Assembly: GCA_023421675.1 (NCBI GenBank) | Contig: JAEZTC010000001.1 | Span: 354,517-418,516, forward strand | DNA length: 64,000 nt | Source: Bacillota bacterium | GTDB lineage: Bacteria; Bacillota; Clostridia; Acetivibrionales; JANLFN01 | Reading direction: 5' to 3' | Shown here: positions 56,050 through 63,407 of the stretch, piece by piece | How positions within the stretch are numbered: position 1 is the stretch's first letter | How the letters are laid out: each line of letters begins with the position of its first letter | Translations under genes and position numbers: made by a program | The notes under the pieces: generated by a model | The model's input: the letters and a program-made list of their open reading frames with translations, nothing else | Database searches by the model: none | Told to the model about the DNA's origin: nothing

Positions 56050-57141
56050 GTGCTAAGAACCATCCTGGTAGATGATGAAGAATTATCCATTAAACGATTG
56101 AAGAAAATTCTGACAGAATGCAGTGGAATGCAGATATGCAATACGTTTTCAAGCTCTTTAGAGGCTTATGAATATATAAAAGAAAATAAAATCGATGTGG
56201 CTTTTTTAGATATTTCAATGCCGGACATGAATGGAATGACTTTTTCCCGTAAGCTGCAAGAAATTGACAGCAGTGTTGATGTAGTTTTTATTACGGGGTA
56301 TGATGAGTATGCTGTCAAAGCTTTTGAACTGGATGCCCTTGATTATCTTTTGAAGCCAGTAACCTCAGAGAGGCTGCAAAACACCCTGGATAAAATCAGA
56401 AAAAGACGCAGATATGTGCAAGAGAGCCCCAGTATAAAAGTTTCGCTTTTTAATGGGTTTAAAATTTGCGCAACATGGTATGAAGTAAGGGAGATAAAGC
56501 TAAGAAGTCCCAAAACCGAAGAGCTTTTTGCTTTTATCATGTATAAGGGGGTAACCAGCCGGGAAGAAATCGTTGATACTCTGTGGGAGGGCTTTGATTT
56601 TGACAAGGCACTAAAGAATATAAACGCAAACATATACTATATCCGCAAGGCCTTGAGCCATTATGGGCTGGCGGATTGTATAAGAACCAGCAAGAAAGAA
56701 ATCGGTATTGACACAAGTAGAGTTGCTTGTGATTTGCTTGAATTTGAAAAATTGATCAAGGAGAGCAAAATTGTCGGCATAAAGGATTCCAGTATCTGCG
56801 AGAAGGCCTTGGAGCTTTATTCCGGGAGCTTTTTGAATGGAAAAGGATATGAATGGGCAGCTGAAAAGGCACGCAATCTTGAAAAAGACTATATGGAACT
56901 GTTGGAGGAAGCAGCACGCTTTTATATAAAACAAGAACAACCACAAAGGGCATTGGAAAAGCTGTACAAAATTCTTGAAATTGATCCTTTGAGAGAGGAT
57001 GTCCATAACCAGATAATCCTTTTATACATAGGATTGGGAAGAAAAAAGGAAGCCCAGCAGCAGTATTTGGCGCTAGAAAAGCTTCTGATGGAAGAACTGG
57101 GGACAAAACCAAGGGAGAAAATAAGAAAACTCTTTCAATGA
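56050..57141 (+). CDS. Response regulator with SARP-like (winged helix plus BTAD) output
   Basis: This 363-residue protein has an N-terminal receiver (about 1-115, phospho-acceptor Asp54 in AFLDISMPDMNG) and then an OmpR-type winged helix (about 128-225, with LRSPKTEELFAFIMYKG and NINANIYYIRKAL). A helical BTAD domain follows (about 235-360, with AARFYIKQEQPQRAL), as in Streptomyces SARP activators. SARPs bind direct repeats with 11-bp spacing near -35, and such repeats occur in front of the SLH gene and the flavoenzyme gene that flank this operon. The GTG start follows AGAAGGGGAAG. The transcript ends at 57159-57193. Confidence 0.88.
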   Translation: MLRTILVDDEELSIKRLKKILTECSGMQICNTFSSSLEAYEYIKENKIDVAFLDISMPDMNGMTFSRKLQEIDSSVDVVFITGYDEYAVKAFELDALDYLLKPVTSERLQNTLDKIRKRRRYVQESPSIKVSLFNGFKICATWYEVREIKLRSPKTEELFAFIMYKGVTSREEIVDTLWEGFDFDKALKNINANIYYIRKALSHYGLADCIRTSKKEIGIDTSRVACDLLEFEKLIKESKIVGIKDSSICEKALELYSGSFLNGKGYEWAAEKARNLEKDYMELLEEAARFYIKQEQPQRALEKLYKILEIDPLREDVHNQIILLYIGLGRKKEAQQQYLALEKLLMEELGTKPREKIRKLFQ

Positions 57142-57158
57142 GGCGCGATACAGCATGT

Positions 57159-57193
57159 AAAAAGATTTCGGAGAAATACCGGAATCTTTTTTT
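57159..57193 (+). terminator. Terminator of the kinase-regulator operon
   Basis: AAAAAGATTTCGG pairs with CCGGAATCTTTTT (one G-U), followed by T. Its tail overlaps the first heptamer of the next promoter. Confidence 0.8.
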
Positions 57194-57226
57194 GTTTATT
57201 TTTTGTTTATCGTAGTTATGTAAAAT
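57192..57226 (+). promoter_or_regulatory. Flavoenzyme gene promoter with tandem TTGTTTA heptamers
   Basis: TTGTTTA at 57192-57198 and 57203-57209 (11-base period), then 11 bases, then TAAAAT (57221-57226). Spacing and heptamers equal those of the SLH promoter; the shared core is a 19-base identity. Predicted site for the SARP-like regulator encoded just upstream. Confidence 0.65.
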
Positions 57227-57313
57227 AGAAAATATAAATTAAGCCATTGAAGTATAATCATGCTGCTTGTTTCACAAATTAAAGAATGTAAAAAAAATGG
57301 TGGAGGTATAATA

Positions 57314-59251
57314 ATGGCTTACGATAAACTATTCGAACCAGTGTATATAGGCAATTTAAAAATCAAGAACAGATTGGTCATGTCACCAATGAATACGCAA
57401 TTTTCAATAGGAGAACCCCCTGTCCTTGGAGAAAGATATTTTGAGTATTATAAAGCCAGGGCAAAAGGCGGCGTTGGGTTGATTATCACTACTCATGTCA
57501 AAGCAGAGAAAAATGTAGACCCCTATCCTCTAACCTATGGATATGCTACTTTGAACTCAGTAAATCAAATCAAATATTTCTACGAGATAACAGAAATGGC
57601 ACACCGATACGACGCAAAAATTGCAATCGAGTTATCTCCTGGAACCGGAAGATTGGCAGATGATGCTCTAAAAGAAAAATGGCCAGTAGGGCCATCAGAA
57701 AATGGTCTGCTGGGAAATCAGGAAATAAAAACTCGTGAATTAACAAAAGATGAAATCGCTGAACTGGTAGAGGCCTATGGTAAAGCTGCAGGACTAGCAA
57801 AACAAGCCGGCTTTGACATCATCTATGTCCACTTTACTGCTTACTTGGGAGATCAATTTTTGTCCTCAGCATGGAACCGCAGAACCGATGAATATGGAGG
57901 AAGCCTGGAAAACCGAATGAGATTTTTATTAGAATGTATTGAAAGTGCCAGGAAAAATGTTGGAAGAGACTTCCCTTTAATTGTTGGCTTGGCTCTGGAC
58001 CATGGTTTCCCAGGTGGAAGAGAACTTGACGAAACCATAGAGATGGCAAAAATACTCAAAGGAATAGGAATTGATACCCTTCATTTAAGACGTGGGAGCT
58101 ATGACAACATGAACCTGTTGATTCCAACAGAATATATGGAAGACGGAGTTTCTGTTGAATATGCCAATAAAGTTAGAGAAGAGGTAGGTATTCAGGTTAT
58201 TTCCGACGGTAATATTGGAGATCCTGTTCTAGCAAATAAGTTAGTTGAGGATAATAAGCTTGACTTTATCGGGCTTGCCAGGTCCTTGCTTGCAGATCCT
58301 GAATGGGTGAATAAAGTACGTGCCGATAAAAAAGAGGATATCATTCCCTGCGTTAGATGCATGCAGTGTATTAACCGGGTATTTTTTGGACAGTATGCGG
58401 CTTGTAGTGTGAATCCGGTCCTCGGCAAGGAATATTTGAGCCCTATAATTCCAACAAACATACCCAAAAATGTCCTAATCATCGGTGGCGGAATGGCAGG
58501 TATGCAAGCTGCAATTTTAGCTGAAGAAAAGGGTCATCGTGTCACATTGGTGGAAAAATCCTCGGAACTGGGAGGACATCTACTGGAAGGGGCCATTATG
58601 GACCATAAGAAAGAGGTCCAAGCTTATTGTAAGTATTTGGTCCGCAAAATCAAGCACTCCAATGTCGATGTAAGGTACAATACTCTGGGAACAAAGGAAT
58701 TGGTCCAGGAATTAAAGCCGGATGCCGTTATAGTTGCAACAGGCTCAAGCCCTATTGTTCCAAAAATACCTGGGATTGACAAGCCCAGTGTAAAAATTGC
58801 AACTACTATGTTAAAAGAGAATGAGCAGACAGGTGAAAACGTAGTAATTGTGGGTGGTGGTCTTGTTGGATGTGAGACAGGACTCCATTTGGCGGAAAAG
58901 GGAAAGAACGTTACAATCATTGATATGCTCCCTGAAATAGCACAGGATGTTATCTTCATGTCAAAGTTTTCATTGCTTCAGGCACTTAAGGAAAAAGGGG
59001 TAAAGACAGAAGGAGGACTGGAGCTGGTGGAGATAACCGATAAAGGCGTTGTTGTAAAGGAATCGGGCGGCAATACAAGAGAACTACCTTGTGATACAGT
59101 GATAATATCGGTAGGATTTAAGGCGGATGATTCATTGTATCACCAGCTTGAAAACCATGTGGATGATATATATAGGATAGGGGATTGTATAAAAGCAAGA
59201 AAATTTATAGATGCGACCCAAGAAGCCTATCTGGCTGCTCAAGATATATAG
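57314..59251 (+). CDS. Old-yellow-enzyme-type NADH:flavin oxidoreductase (2-enoate reductase family)
   Basis: The 645 residues comprise a TIM-barrel OYE domain (about 1-340, FMN site; VMSPMNTQFS near the start), a [4Fe-4S] motif (CVRCMQCIN followed by a fourth Cys in YAACSVNP), an FAD fold (VLIIGGGMAGMQAA) and an NAD fold (VVIVGGGLVGCETG). This is the layout of 2-enoate reductase, cinnamate reductase FldZ, 2,4-dienoyl-CoA reductase and the bile-acid enzymes BaiCD/BaiH. It would reduce the C=C bond of an unsaturated acid, ketone or steroid; which one is unknown. An earlier frame opening at 57260 lacks a ribosome binding site, whereas GGAGGT precedes the ATG at 57314. Confidence 0.93.
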   Translation: MAYDKLFEPVYIGNLKIKNRLVMSPMNTQFSIGEPPVLGERYFEYYKARAKGGVGLIITTHVKAEKNVDPYPLTYGYATLNSVNQIKYFYEITEMAHRYDAKIAIELSPGTGRLADDALKEKWPVGPSENGLLGNQEIKTRELTKDEIAELVEAYGKAAGLAKQAGFDIIYVHFTAYLGDQFLSSAWNRRTDEYGGSLENRMRFLLECIESARKNVGRDFPLIVGLALDHGFPGGRELDETIEMAKILKGIGIDTLHLRRGSYDNMNLLIPTEYMEDGVSVEYANKVREEVGIQVISDGNIGDPVLANKLVEDNKLDFIGLARSLLADPEWVNKVRADKKEDIIPCVRCMQCINRVFFGQYAACSVNPVLGKEYLSPIIPTNIPKNVLIIGGGMAGMQAAILAEEKGHRVTLVEKSSELGGHLLEGAIMDHKKEVQAYCKYLVRKIKHSNVDVRYNTLGTKELVQELKPDAVIVATGSSPIVPKIPGIDKPSVKIATTMLKENEQTGENVVIVGGGLVGCETGLHLAEKGKNVTIIDMLPEIAQDVIFMSKFSLLQALKEKGVKTEGGLELVEITDKGVVVKESGGNTRELPCDTVIISVGFKADDSLYHQLENHVDDIYRIGDCIKARKFIDATQEAYLAAQDI

Positions 59252-59310
59252 ACAATAAGAAAACCTTCCATAGGTCACATTTGCTTTTACCACCAAAGAT
59301 ATAAACATAT

Positions 59311-59347
59311 AAAACGGATGGATTCAAACAGAATACCATCCGTTTTT
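59311..59347. terminator. Bidirectional terminator after the flavoenzyme gene
   Basis: AAAACGGATGG pairs with CCATCCGTTTT across a 14-base loop and is followed by T. It also faces the convergent aldo/keto reductase gene. Confidence 0.8.
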
Positions 59348-59442
59348 GTTAACTGTTATCAATTTGAACGATCTGCTTACATACGCAATAACAGTAAGGA
59401 TATGCTAGTGGAATCGTAATCAGCTTCGGTGAAGGTGTTATA

Positions 59443-60438
59443 CTATTCGACTATGGCGATCTTTTCGATGATGCTATCAATCTGTTCAACCTGCTTTTTC
59501 GTAAGAGGACCAAATGTCATAGCCATTGCCAGATCTTCTACCTGCTTTGCGGTTCTAAATCCCGGAATTGGGAGGGTCCGATTGCTTTTTGCCCATAACC
59601 AACCAAGTGCACCTTGAACCAAAGACCTTCCGTCAGCAGTAAGTATTTCTCTGATTTGAGCCAATCGTTCCAGAAGAGTCGGATTAACCTTACCATCCTT
59701 AAAGTAGAAATTCCAATCTATATTATTTGCACGGATATCATCAACTAAGGTTTCAGAGGCGTTGGTGTATTTGCCACTTAATAAACCCATTGCCAGTGGA
59801 GAACGGTTGATGCTTGCCATATCATAAGTATCACAGGTTTCCAAAATTCCATCTGCATTAATGAAGACGTTAAATTGGTGCTGAATCGCGCAGCCGTTGG
59901 TGTTCTTAACAAAGAAGTCGATTAAATCCGGATGATCCGTACTCCAACCATACGCTCTGATTTTTCCTTCATCTTTTAACTTATCCAAAGTTTCAAAAAC
60001 ACTTCCTGCCTGTTCCAAGGGAACATACCATTCATGGCATTGAAATAAATCTATATAATCCGTATTTAGTCTTCTTAAGGAATCTTCACAGGATTGACGG
60101 ATAAAATCAGGTTCTACACTATTACTTAAGCAAGTTCTTGTCTCTTCATCAAAGATACCGCCAAATTTAGTTGCAAGGACCACCTTGTCTCTTTGGTGGG
60201 AAAAAGCTTTTCCGAGAAGTCTTTCACTATGACCGCATCCATATACACTGGAGGTATCGTAGAATGTAATACCTAGGTCTAATGCAGTTAATAATGCTTT
60301 TTCTGATTCTTCATCATTCACGGTATCAAATCCAACCAATACTCCATCGCTGGAATACATCGGTCCTCCGATTGGCCAGCAGCCTAAGCCCAGAGCACTG
60401 ACTTCAATACCTGACTTACCAAGCTTTCTATTCATCAT
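59443..60438 (-). CDS. Aldo/keto reductase
   Basis: This 331-residue NADPH-dependent oxidoreductase has the AKR barrel: LGLGCWPIGG at the start, the catalytic Asp and Tyr in FYDTSSVYGCGHSE, Lys in VLATKFGG and His in FQCHEW. The cofactor loop is IPGFRTAKQV. It resembles the YajO/AKR11-13 type enzymes that reduce aldehydes or ketosteroids. The ATG follows ATGGAGG. The upstream palindrome at 60482-60521 suggests regulated expression. It converges on the enoate-reductase-like gene, so the two may act on related carbonyl compounds, but this is only suggested by position. Confidence 0.93.
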   Translation of the reverse strand: MMNRKLGKSGIEVSALGLGCWPIGGPMYSSDGVLVGFDTVNDEESEKALLTALDLGITFYDTSSVYGCGHSERLLGKAFSHQRDKVVLATKFGGIFDEETRTCLSNSVEPDFIRQSCEDSLRRLNTDYIDLFQCHEWYVPLEQAGSVFETLDKLKDEGKIRAYGWSTDHPDLIDFFVKNTNGCAIQHQFNVFINADGILETCDTYDMASINRSPLAMGLLSGKYTNASETLVDDIRANNIDWNFYFKDGKVNPTLLERLAQIREILTADGRSLVQGALGWLWAKSNRTLPIPGFRTAKQVEDLAMAMTFGPLTKKQVEQIDSIIEKIAIVE

Positions 60439-60481
60439 TTAGTGTTCCTCCATATATTAAGGTTTGTTTTTAAGTAATTAT

Positions 60482-60521
60482 AATACACTAAGTGGTTCCT
60501 TATAAGAACCAATAGTGTATT
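60482..60521 (-). promoter_or_regulatory. Long palindromic operator in front of the aldo/keto reductase
   Basis: AATACACTA and TAGTGTATT form the outer arms, and TGGTTC and GAACCA the inner arms, around CTTATAA. The minus-strand -10 box TATAAT overlaps the downstream arm. A further GAACCA lies at about 60529-60534. No strong -35 box is visible, so an activator or repressor is likely. Confidence 0.6.
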
Positions 60522-60670
60522 TTTTGGGGGAACCAATTTTTGATTTTGAAATAAGTATTTGATTCAATTATCAACCAATTGTATTACAAACGCAAAAGTT
60601 TAGCTCCGACTATCTTCTGACATCAACGCATGGAATTTATCAAGGCAGGGACATTATAAGCGGATATCAA

Positions 60671-61957
60671 TTATGTATCTAATTTCCTTAGTGAAAGTAT
60701 GATTTTCAAAGTAAATACACCCTCTTCAGCACTGAAAATTGCCTGACCGCCGTGAGCATCGGCGATGGCTGCTATGATGTGCGTTCCATAGCCATGTCCC
60801 TCAAGAGATGATTGGGGAAGTCCGCTTTTCATTACAATTTCACCAACATAGGGGTTTTCTATCAAAATCAGCAGATTGGACTTATGTACCATGGCCTTGA
60901 AAGATACGACCCTGCGCTCCGAATCGAGGCGGGAAGCAGCGAAAATGGCGTTTTCAAGACCGTTTGAGAGCAAGGAGCAAAGCTCTGTGTCGCTTAAAGG
61001 TATTGAACTTGGCAGCTTCACATCCACCTTCATAGTAATTCCCGCAAGCTTCGCCTTGGTAAAAAAGGTTGACAAAATCAAATTGACCGTTTCGTTTTCG
61101 CAAAAACGGATCGGGGTGATTGCATCTATATCGGACTGTGCAATATTTAGATACGTTTTGATCTTTTCTATACCACCTTCGGAAGCCATACCCTGTAAAA
61201 TTGCAAAGTGATGGCGCATGTCGTGTCGGTAGGCGGCAGCAGTATTCTGCATCTGTCGAAGGGACACAAGCTCCGAATGTGCACTGTGGAGTTGAGCAGC
61301 CAGCATATCCCGTTCTCTATGGGCAAGCACCTGCTTTTGCATTTCGGCGTAGTATAGGATAATAAACACGAAATAAACGATTGAAAACACAGAGGATATG
61401 AACTGAACCACTCCATTTACACCCTGGTAAAGCAAATCAGTAGAAATCGTGGTAAAATCGAATAAATAGTAAAACAGCGGAACAGCACCTAGCAGAATGC
61501 AGGATTTCGTGGATTTATCCATCAGCTGTCTAAGAGTACCTGCTACATATCTTTGAAAGAGATAATATGCTAAAAATACGACTGCGATATAGCAAATATG
61601 CTCACCAAGCCTGCTACCGAAGACTGCGCCCCCAATGCTACCGATCAATCGAGGCGCCTGACAGCAAAGATAAGCGGAGAGTACGCTGACGATGGAAATC
61701 AACCAAGGGCGTTTCATATATATAGTGAGAAAAAGAATCACCGGCAGGTGGATAATCAGGGGATATATTTTTGATGTTAAATCTATGCCAAAAAGCCACC
61801 AACAGAAGGACTGCGCTAAAAGGAGAATTACGCAAATGCAGCCAACAGCAAGATTGTTCTTCCGTGTACGTTCTATGCCCGCGAAGCACACAGTAAGTGC
61901 CACTCCGAAGAGCAGAGAAAAACCAAATCGTATGAGTCCAATGTAAGTTGTTATCAT
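60671..61957 (-). CDS. AgrC-like sensor histidine kinase (GHKL type)
   Basis: The 428-residue protein has six to seven membrane helices (about 1-200) and a cytoplasmic kinase with the phosphorylated His in YRHDMRHHFAIL, the N-box SNGLENAIFAAS and the G-box GHGYGTHII. This is the quorum-sensing AgrC layout, whose ligand is usually a cyclic peptide. No agrB or agrD gene is seen in this window. Its ATG overlaps the stop of the regulator gene by four bases (ATGA, 61954-61957), so translation is coupled. G+C is higher than in the centre of the window. Confidence 0.88.
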   Translation of the reverse strand: MITTYIGLIRFGFSLLFGVALTVCFAGIERTRKNNLAVGCICVILLLAQSFCWWLFGIDLTSKIYPLIIHLPVILFLTIYMKRPWLISIVSVLSAYLCCQAPRLIGSIGGAVFGSRLGEHICYIAVVFLAYYLFQRYVAGTLRQLMDKSTKSCILLGAVPLFYYLFDFTTISTDLLYQGVNGVVQFISSVFSIVYFVFIILYYAEMQKQVLAHRERDMLAAQLHSAHSELVSLRQMQNTAAAYRHDMRHHFAILQGMASEGGIEKIKTYLNIAQSDIDAITPIRFCENETVNLILSTFFTKAKLAGITMKVDVKLPSSIPLSDTELCSLLSNGLENAIFAASRLDSERRVVSFKAMVHKSNLLILIENPYVGEIVMKSGLPQSSLEGHGYGTHIIAAIADAHGGQAIFSAEEGVFTLKIILSLRKLDT

Positions 61958-62703
61958 TCAACACCGCCTCTCCTGTCCTGCACCAGCTTTTCTGCCTCGA
62001 AGAACAGGAACTGTGTATAGGCCGTTCGCACGTGAGGATAGGCCGCTCTGGACACAGGCACACGCTGCCCCGATGCGGTGACAAGCTCTCCCTGCCGCAG
62101 CTCCTGCACCCATTGCAGATTCACAAGATAGGAGCGATGCACCTTCATAAAACATGGTCTTTTCAGAAGGTCCTGTTCAAAGTCTGCCAGACTGCCCGTT
62201 ACCTCCCGTGTGCCGCCGTCTGTCAGATAAAAATACAGCTTTTTTGCAATGACCTCTATGTATTCTATTTTCCTATAAGGGAGGTTGAACATGTTGGACT
62301 GCGTTTTTATGCGCAAAGCGTCCTCCGGCTTTTTGAAATCGTCCAGCAGCCTGTCCAGGATCGGAAAAAGCTTTTCCTCTGAGACGGGCTTTAAAAGATA
62401 ATGGTGCGCCTGGACGCTGTAGCTCTCAACCGCGTATTCCGGCGAGGAGGTCAGGAACACAATCTTTATCTGACTGTTGAACTCACGAATTTCGCGGGCT
62501 GCCTGTATACCGTTGACTCCGGGCATCAGCATATCCAGCAGGAGCAACTCGTAATCTCCAGTGTCCATGGAGGCCAAAAGCTCCGTTGCATTCTGAAAGC
62601 TCACATAGGAAAGTTCTGCTTTTCGGTCATGCCGGTACCGTTCCAGTAGTGAAGCAATCTTCAGCAGATCCTGACTATCATCGTCACAAATAGCAATCTT
62701 CAG
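61954..62703 (-). CDS. AgrA-like LytTR response regulator, CTG start
   Basis: The protein has a receiver (phospho-Asp in LLLLDMLMPGVNG) and a LytTR DNA-binding domain (about 145-245, with MKVHRSYLVNLQWVQ). The longest frame with a usual start begins at a GTG at 62604, but this removes the first beta strand and the acidic pocket. In frame upstream the sequence reads LKIAICDDDSQD, the proper receiver start. The only initiator-like codon there is CTG at 62703, eight bases after AGAGGGGG, with a stop further upstream. I therefore extend the gene to 249 residues. It is first in the two-gene operon and probably binds the tandem sites at 62778-62809. Confidence 0.85.
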   Translation of the reverse strand: MKIAICDDDSQDLLKIASLLERYRHDRKAELSYVSFQNATELLASMDTGDYELLLLDMLMPGVNGIQAAREIREFNSQIKIVFLTSSPEYAVESYSVQAHHYLLKPVSEEKLFPILDRLLDDFKKPEDALRIKTQSNMFNLPYRKIEYIEVIAKKLYFYLTDGGTREVTGSLADFEQDLLKRPCFMKVHRSYLVNLQWVQELRQGELVTASGQRVPVSRAAYPHVRTAYTQFLFFEAEKLVQDRRGGVE

Positions 62704-62777
62704 CCGTTCCGCCCCCTCTCTTTTTTATTCATATAAATATTTTATTATAATAGGGAACCTTCTTCAACCGTCTCAAT

Positions 62778-62846
62778 TACCGTTCAGGCCGAAATTCACT
62801 ACCGTTCAGGCTAGAAACGGTTTTTTGGCGATTTTTCTGGTATTCT
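62778..62846 (+). promoter_or_regulatory. Tandem LytTR (AgrA-type) binding sites and promoter
   Basis: TACCGTTCAGGC occurs at 62778-62789 and again at 62800-62811, with a 22-bp period (two helical turns). The motif ACCGTTCAG fits the AgrA/LytTR consensus. An extended -10 box, TGGTATTCT, ends at 62846, placing the second site just upstream of -35, the normal position for activation. A partial third site (ACCGT) is at 62767. Confidence 0.75.
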
Positions 62847-62880
62847 GTCGTTAAATGCAAAAAGAGAGGTGTGACGCCGT

Positions 62881-63246
62881 GTGCTCACTTTAATAGCTTG
62901 CTTTATTGCGGGCATCTGTGCAGCGGGATTTGTGACCATCTGGTTTACAACCGCCTATGCCGAGCTGTCGGCAAAGCGAAACTGCCTTGATGATCTTGAT
63001 GAGCAGCTGCGTCTGCACGAGAGGCTGTACGCCCAGGTAAGGGATGGTCCCGATGCGCGGTCTGCCAATGGAATGATGGAAACCAGCCGGATGCTTTATC
63101 GTGAAGCCGCCAAGGGCTATAACAACATTCTGCATAAGCCTATGAACCGCATCCCCTCTCTGCTCATGGGCTTTAGGGAGGTGAAGGATATGGGCTGTCT
63201 CCCAGAGTTGATGGCCTTGGGCTATAAACCGCACCAGCGCAATTAA
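62881..63246 (+). CDS. Small LemA-like membrane protein, likely LytTR target
   Basis: The 121-residue product has one N-terminal membrane segment (about 3-25) and a helical cytoplasmic or external part. The end (EAAKGYNNILHKPMNRIPSL followed by LMGF) resembles the C-terminal YN...FP..L.GF block of LemA proteins, but the protein is about 60 residues shorter than usual. The GTG start follows AGAGAGG. It is transcribed away from the AgrC/A-like pair, directly behind the tandem LytTR sites, so it is probably the system's main output. Its function is unknown; LemA itself is poorly understood. Confidence 0.6.
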   Translation: MLTLIACFIAGICAAGFVTIWFTTAYAELSAKRNCLDDLDEQLRLHERLYAQVRDGPDARSANGMMETSRMLYREAAKGYNNILHKPMNRIPSLLMGFREVKDMGCLPELMALGYKPHQRN

Positions 63247-63407
63247 TAACCACTTAGCACTATGGTTTTTAATACATATAAAATAACAAATAAAATAAGA
63301 TGAAGGAGAATTGCTAGACAAATGAAATAATAAAAATTTTTGTAAATTTTCTTCTTGACGGAGAGCGGTTCAAAGGAATTATTTATCTAAATTTCGGAGG
63401 GATATTT

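Noticed and set aside
63246..63407. An agrD-like signal peptide gene between the LemA-like gene and the surface protein gene
   Set aside because: Only frames of 5-13 codons are present, without the amphipathic leader, conserved Cys or acidic tail of AgrD.
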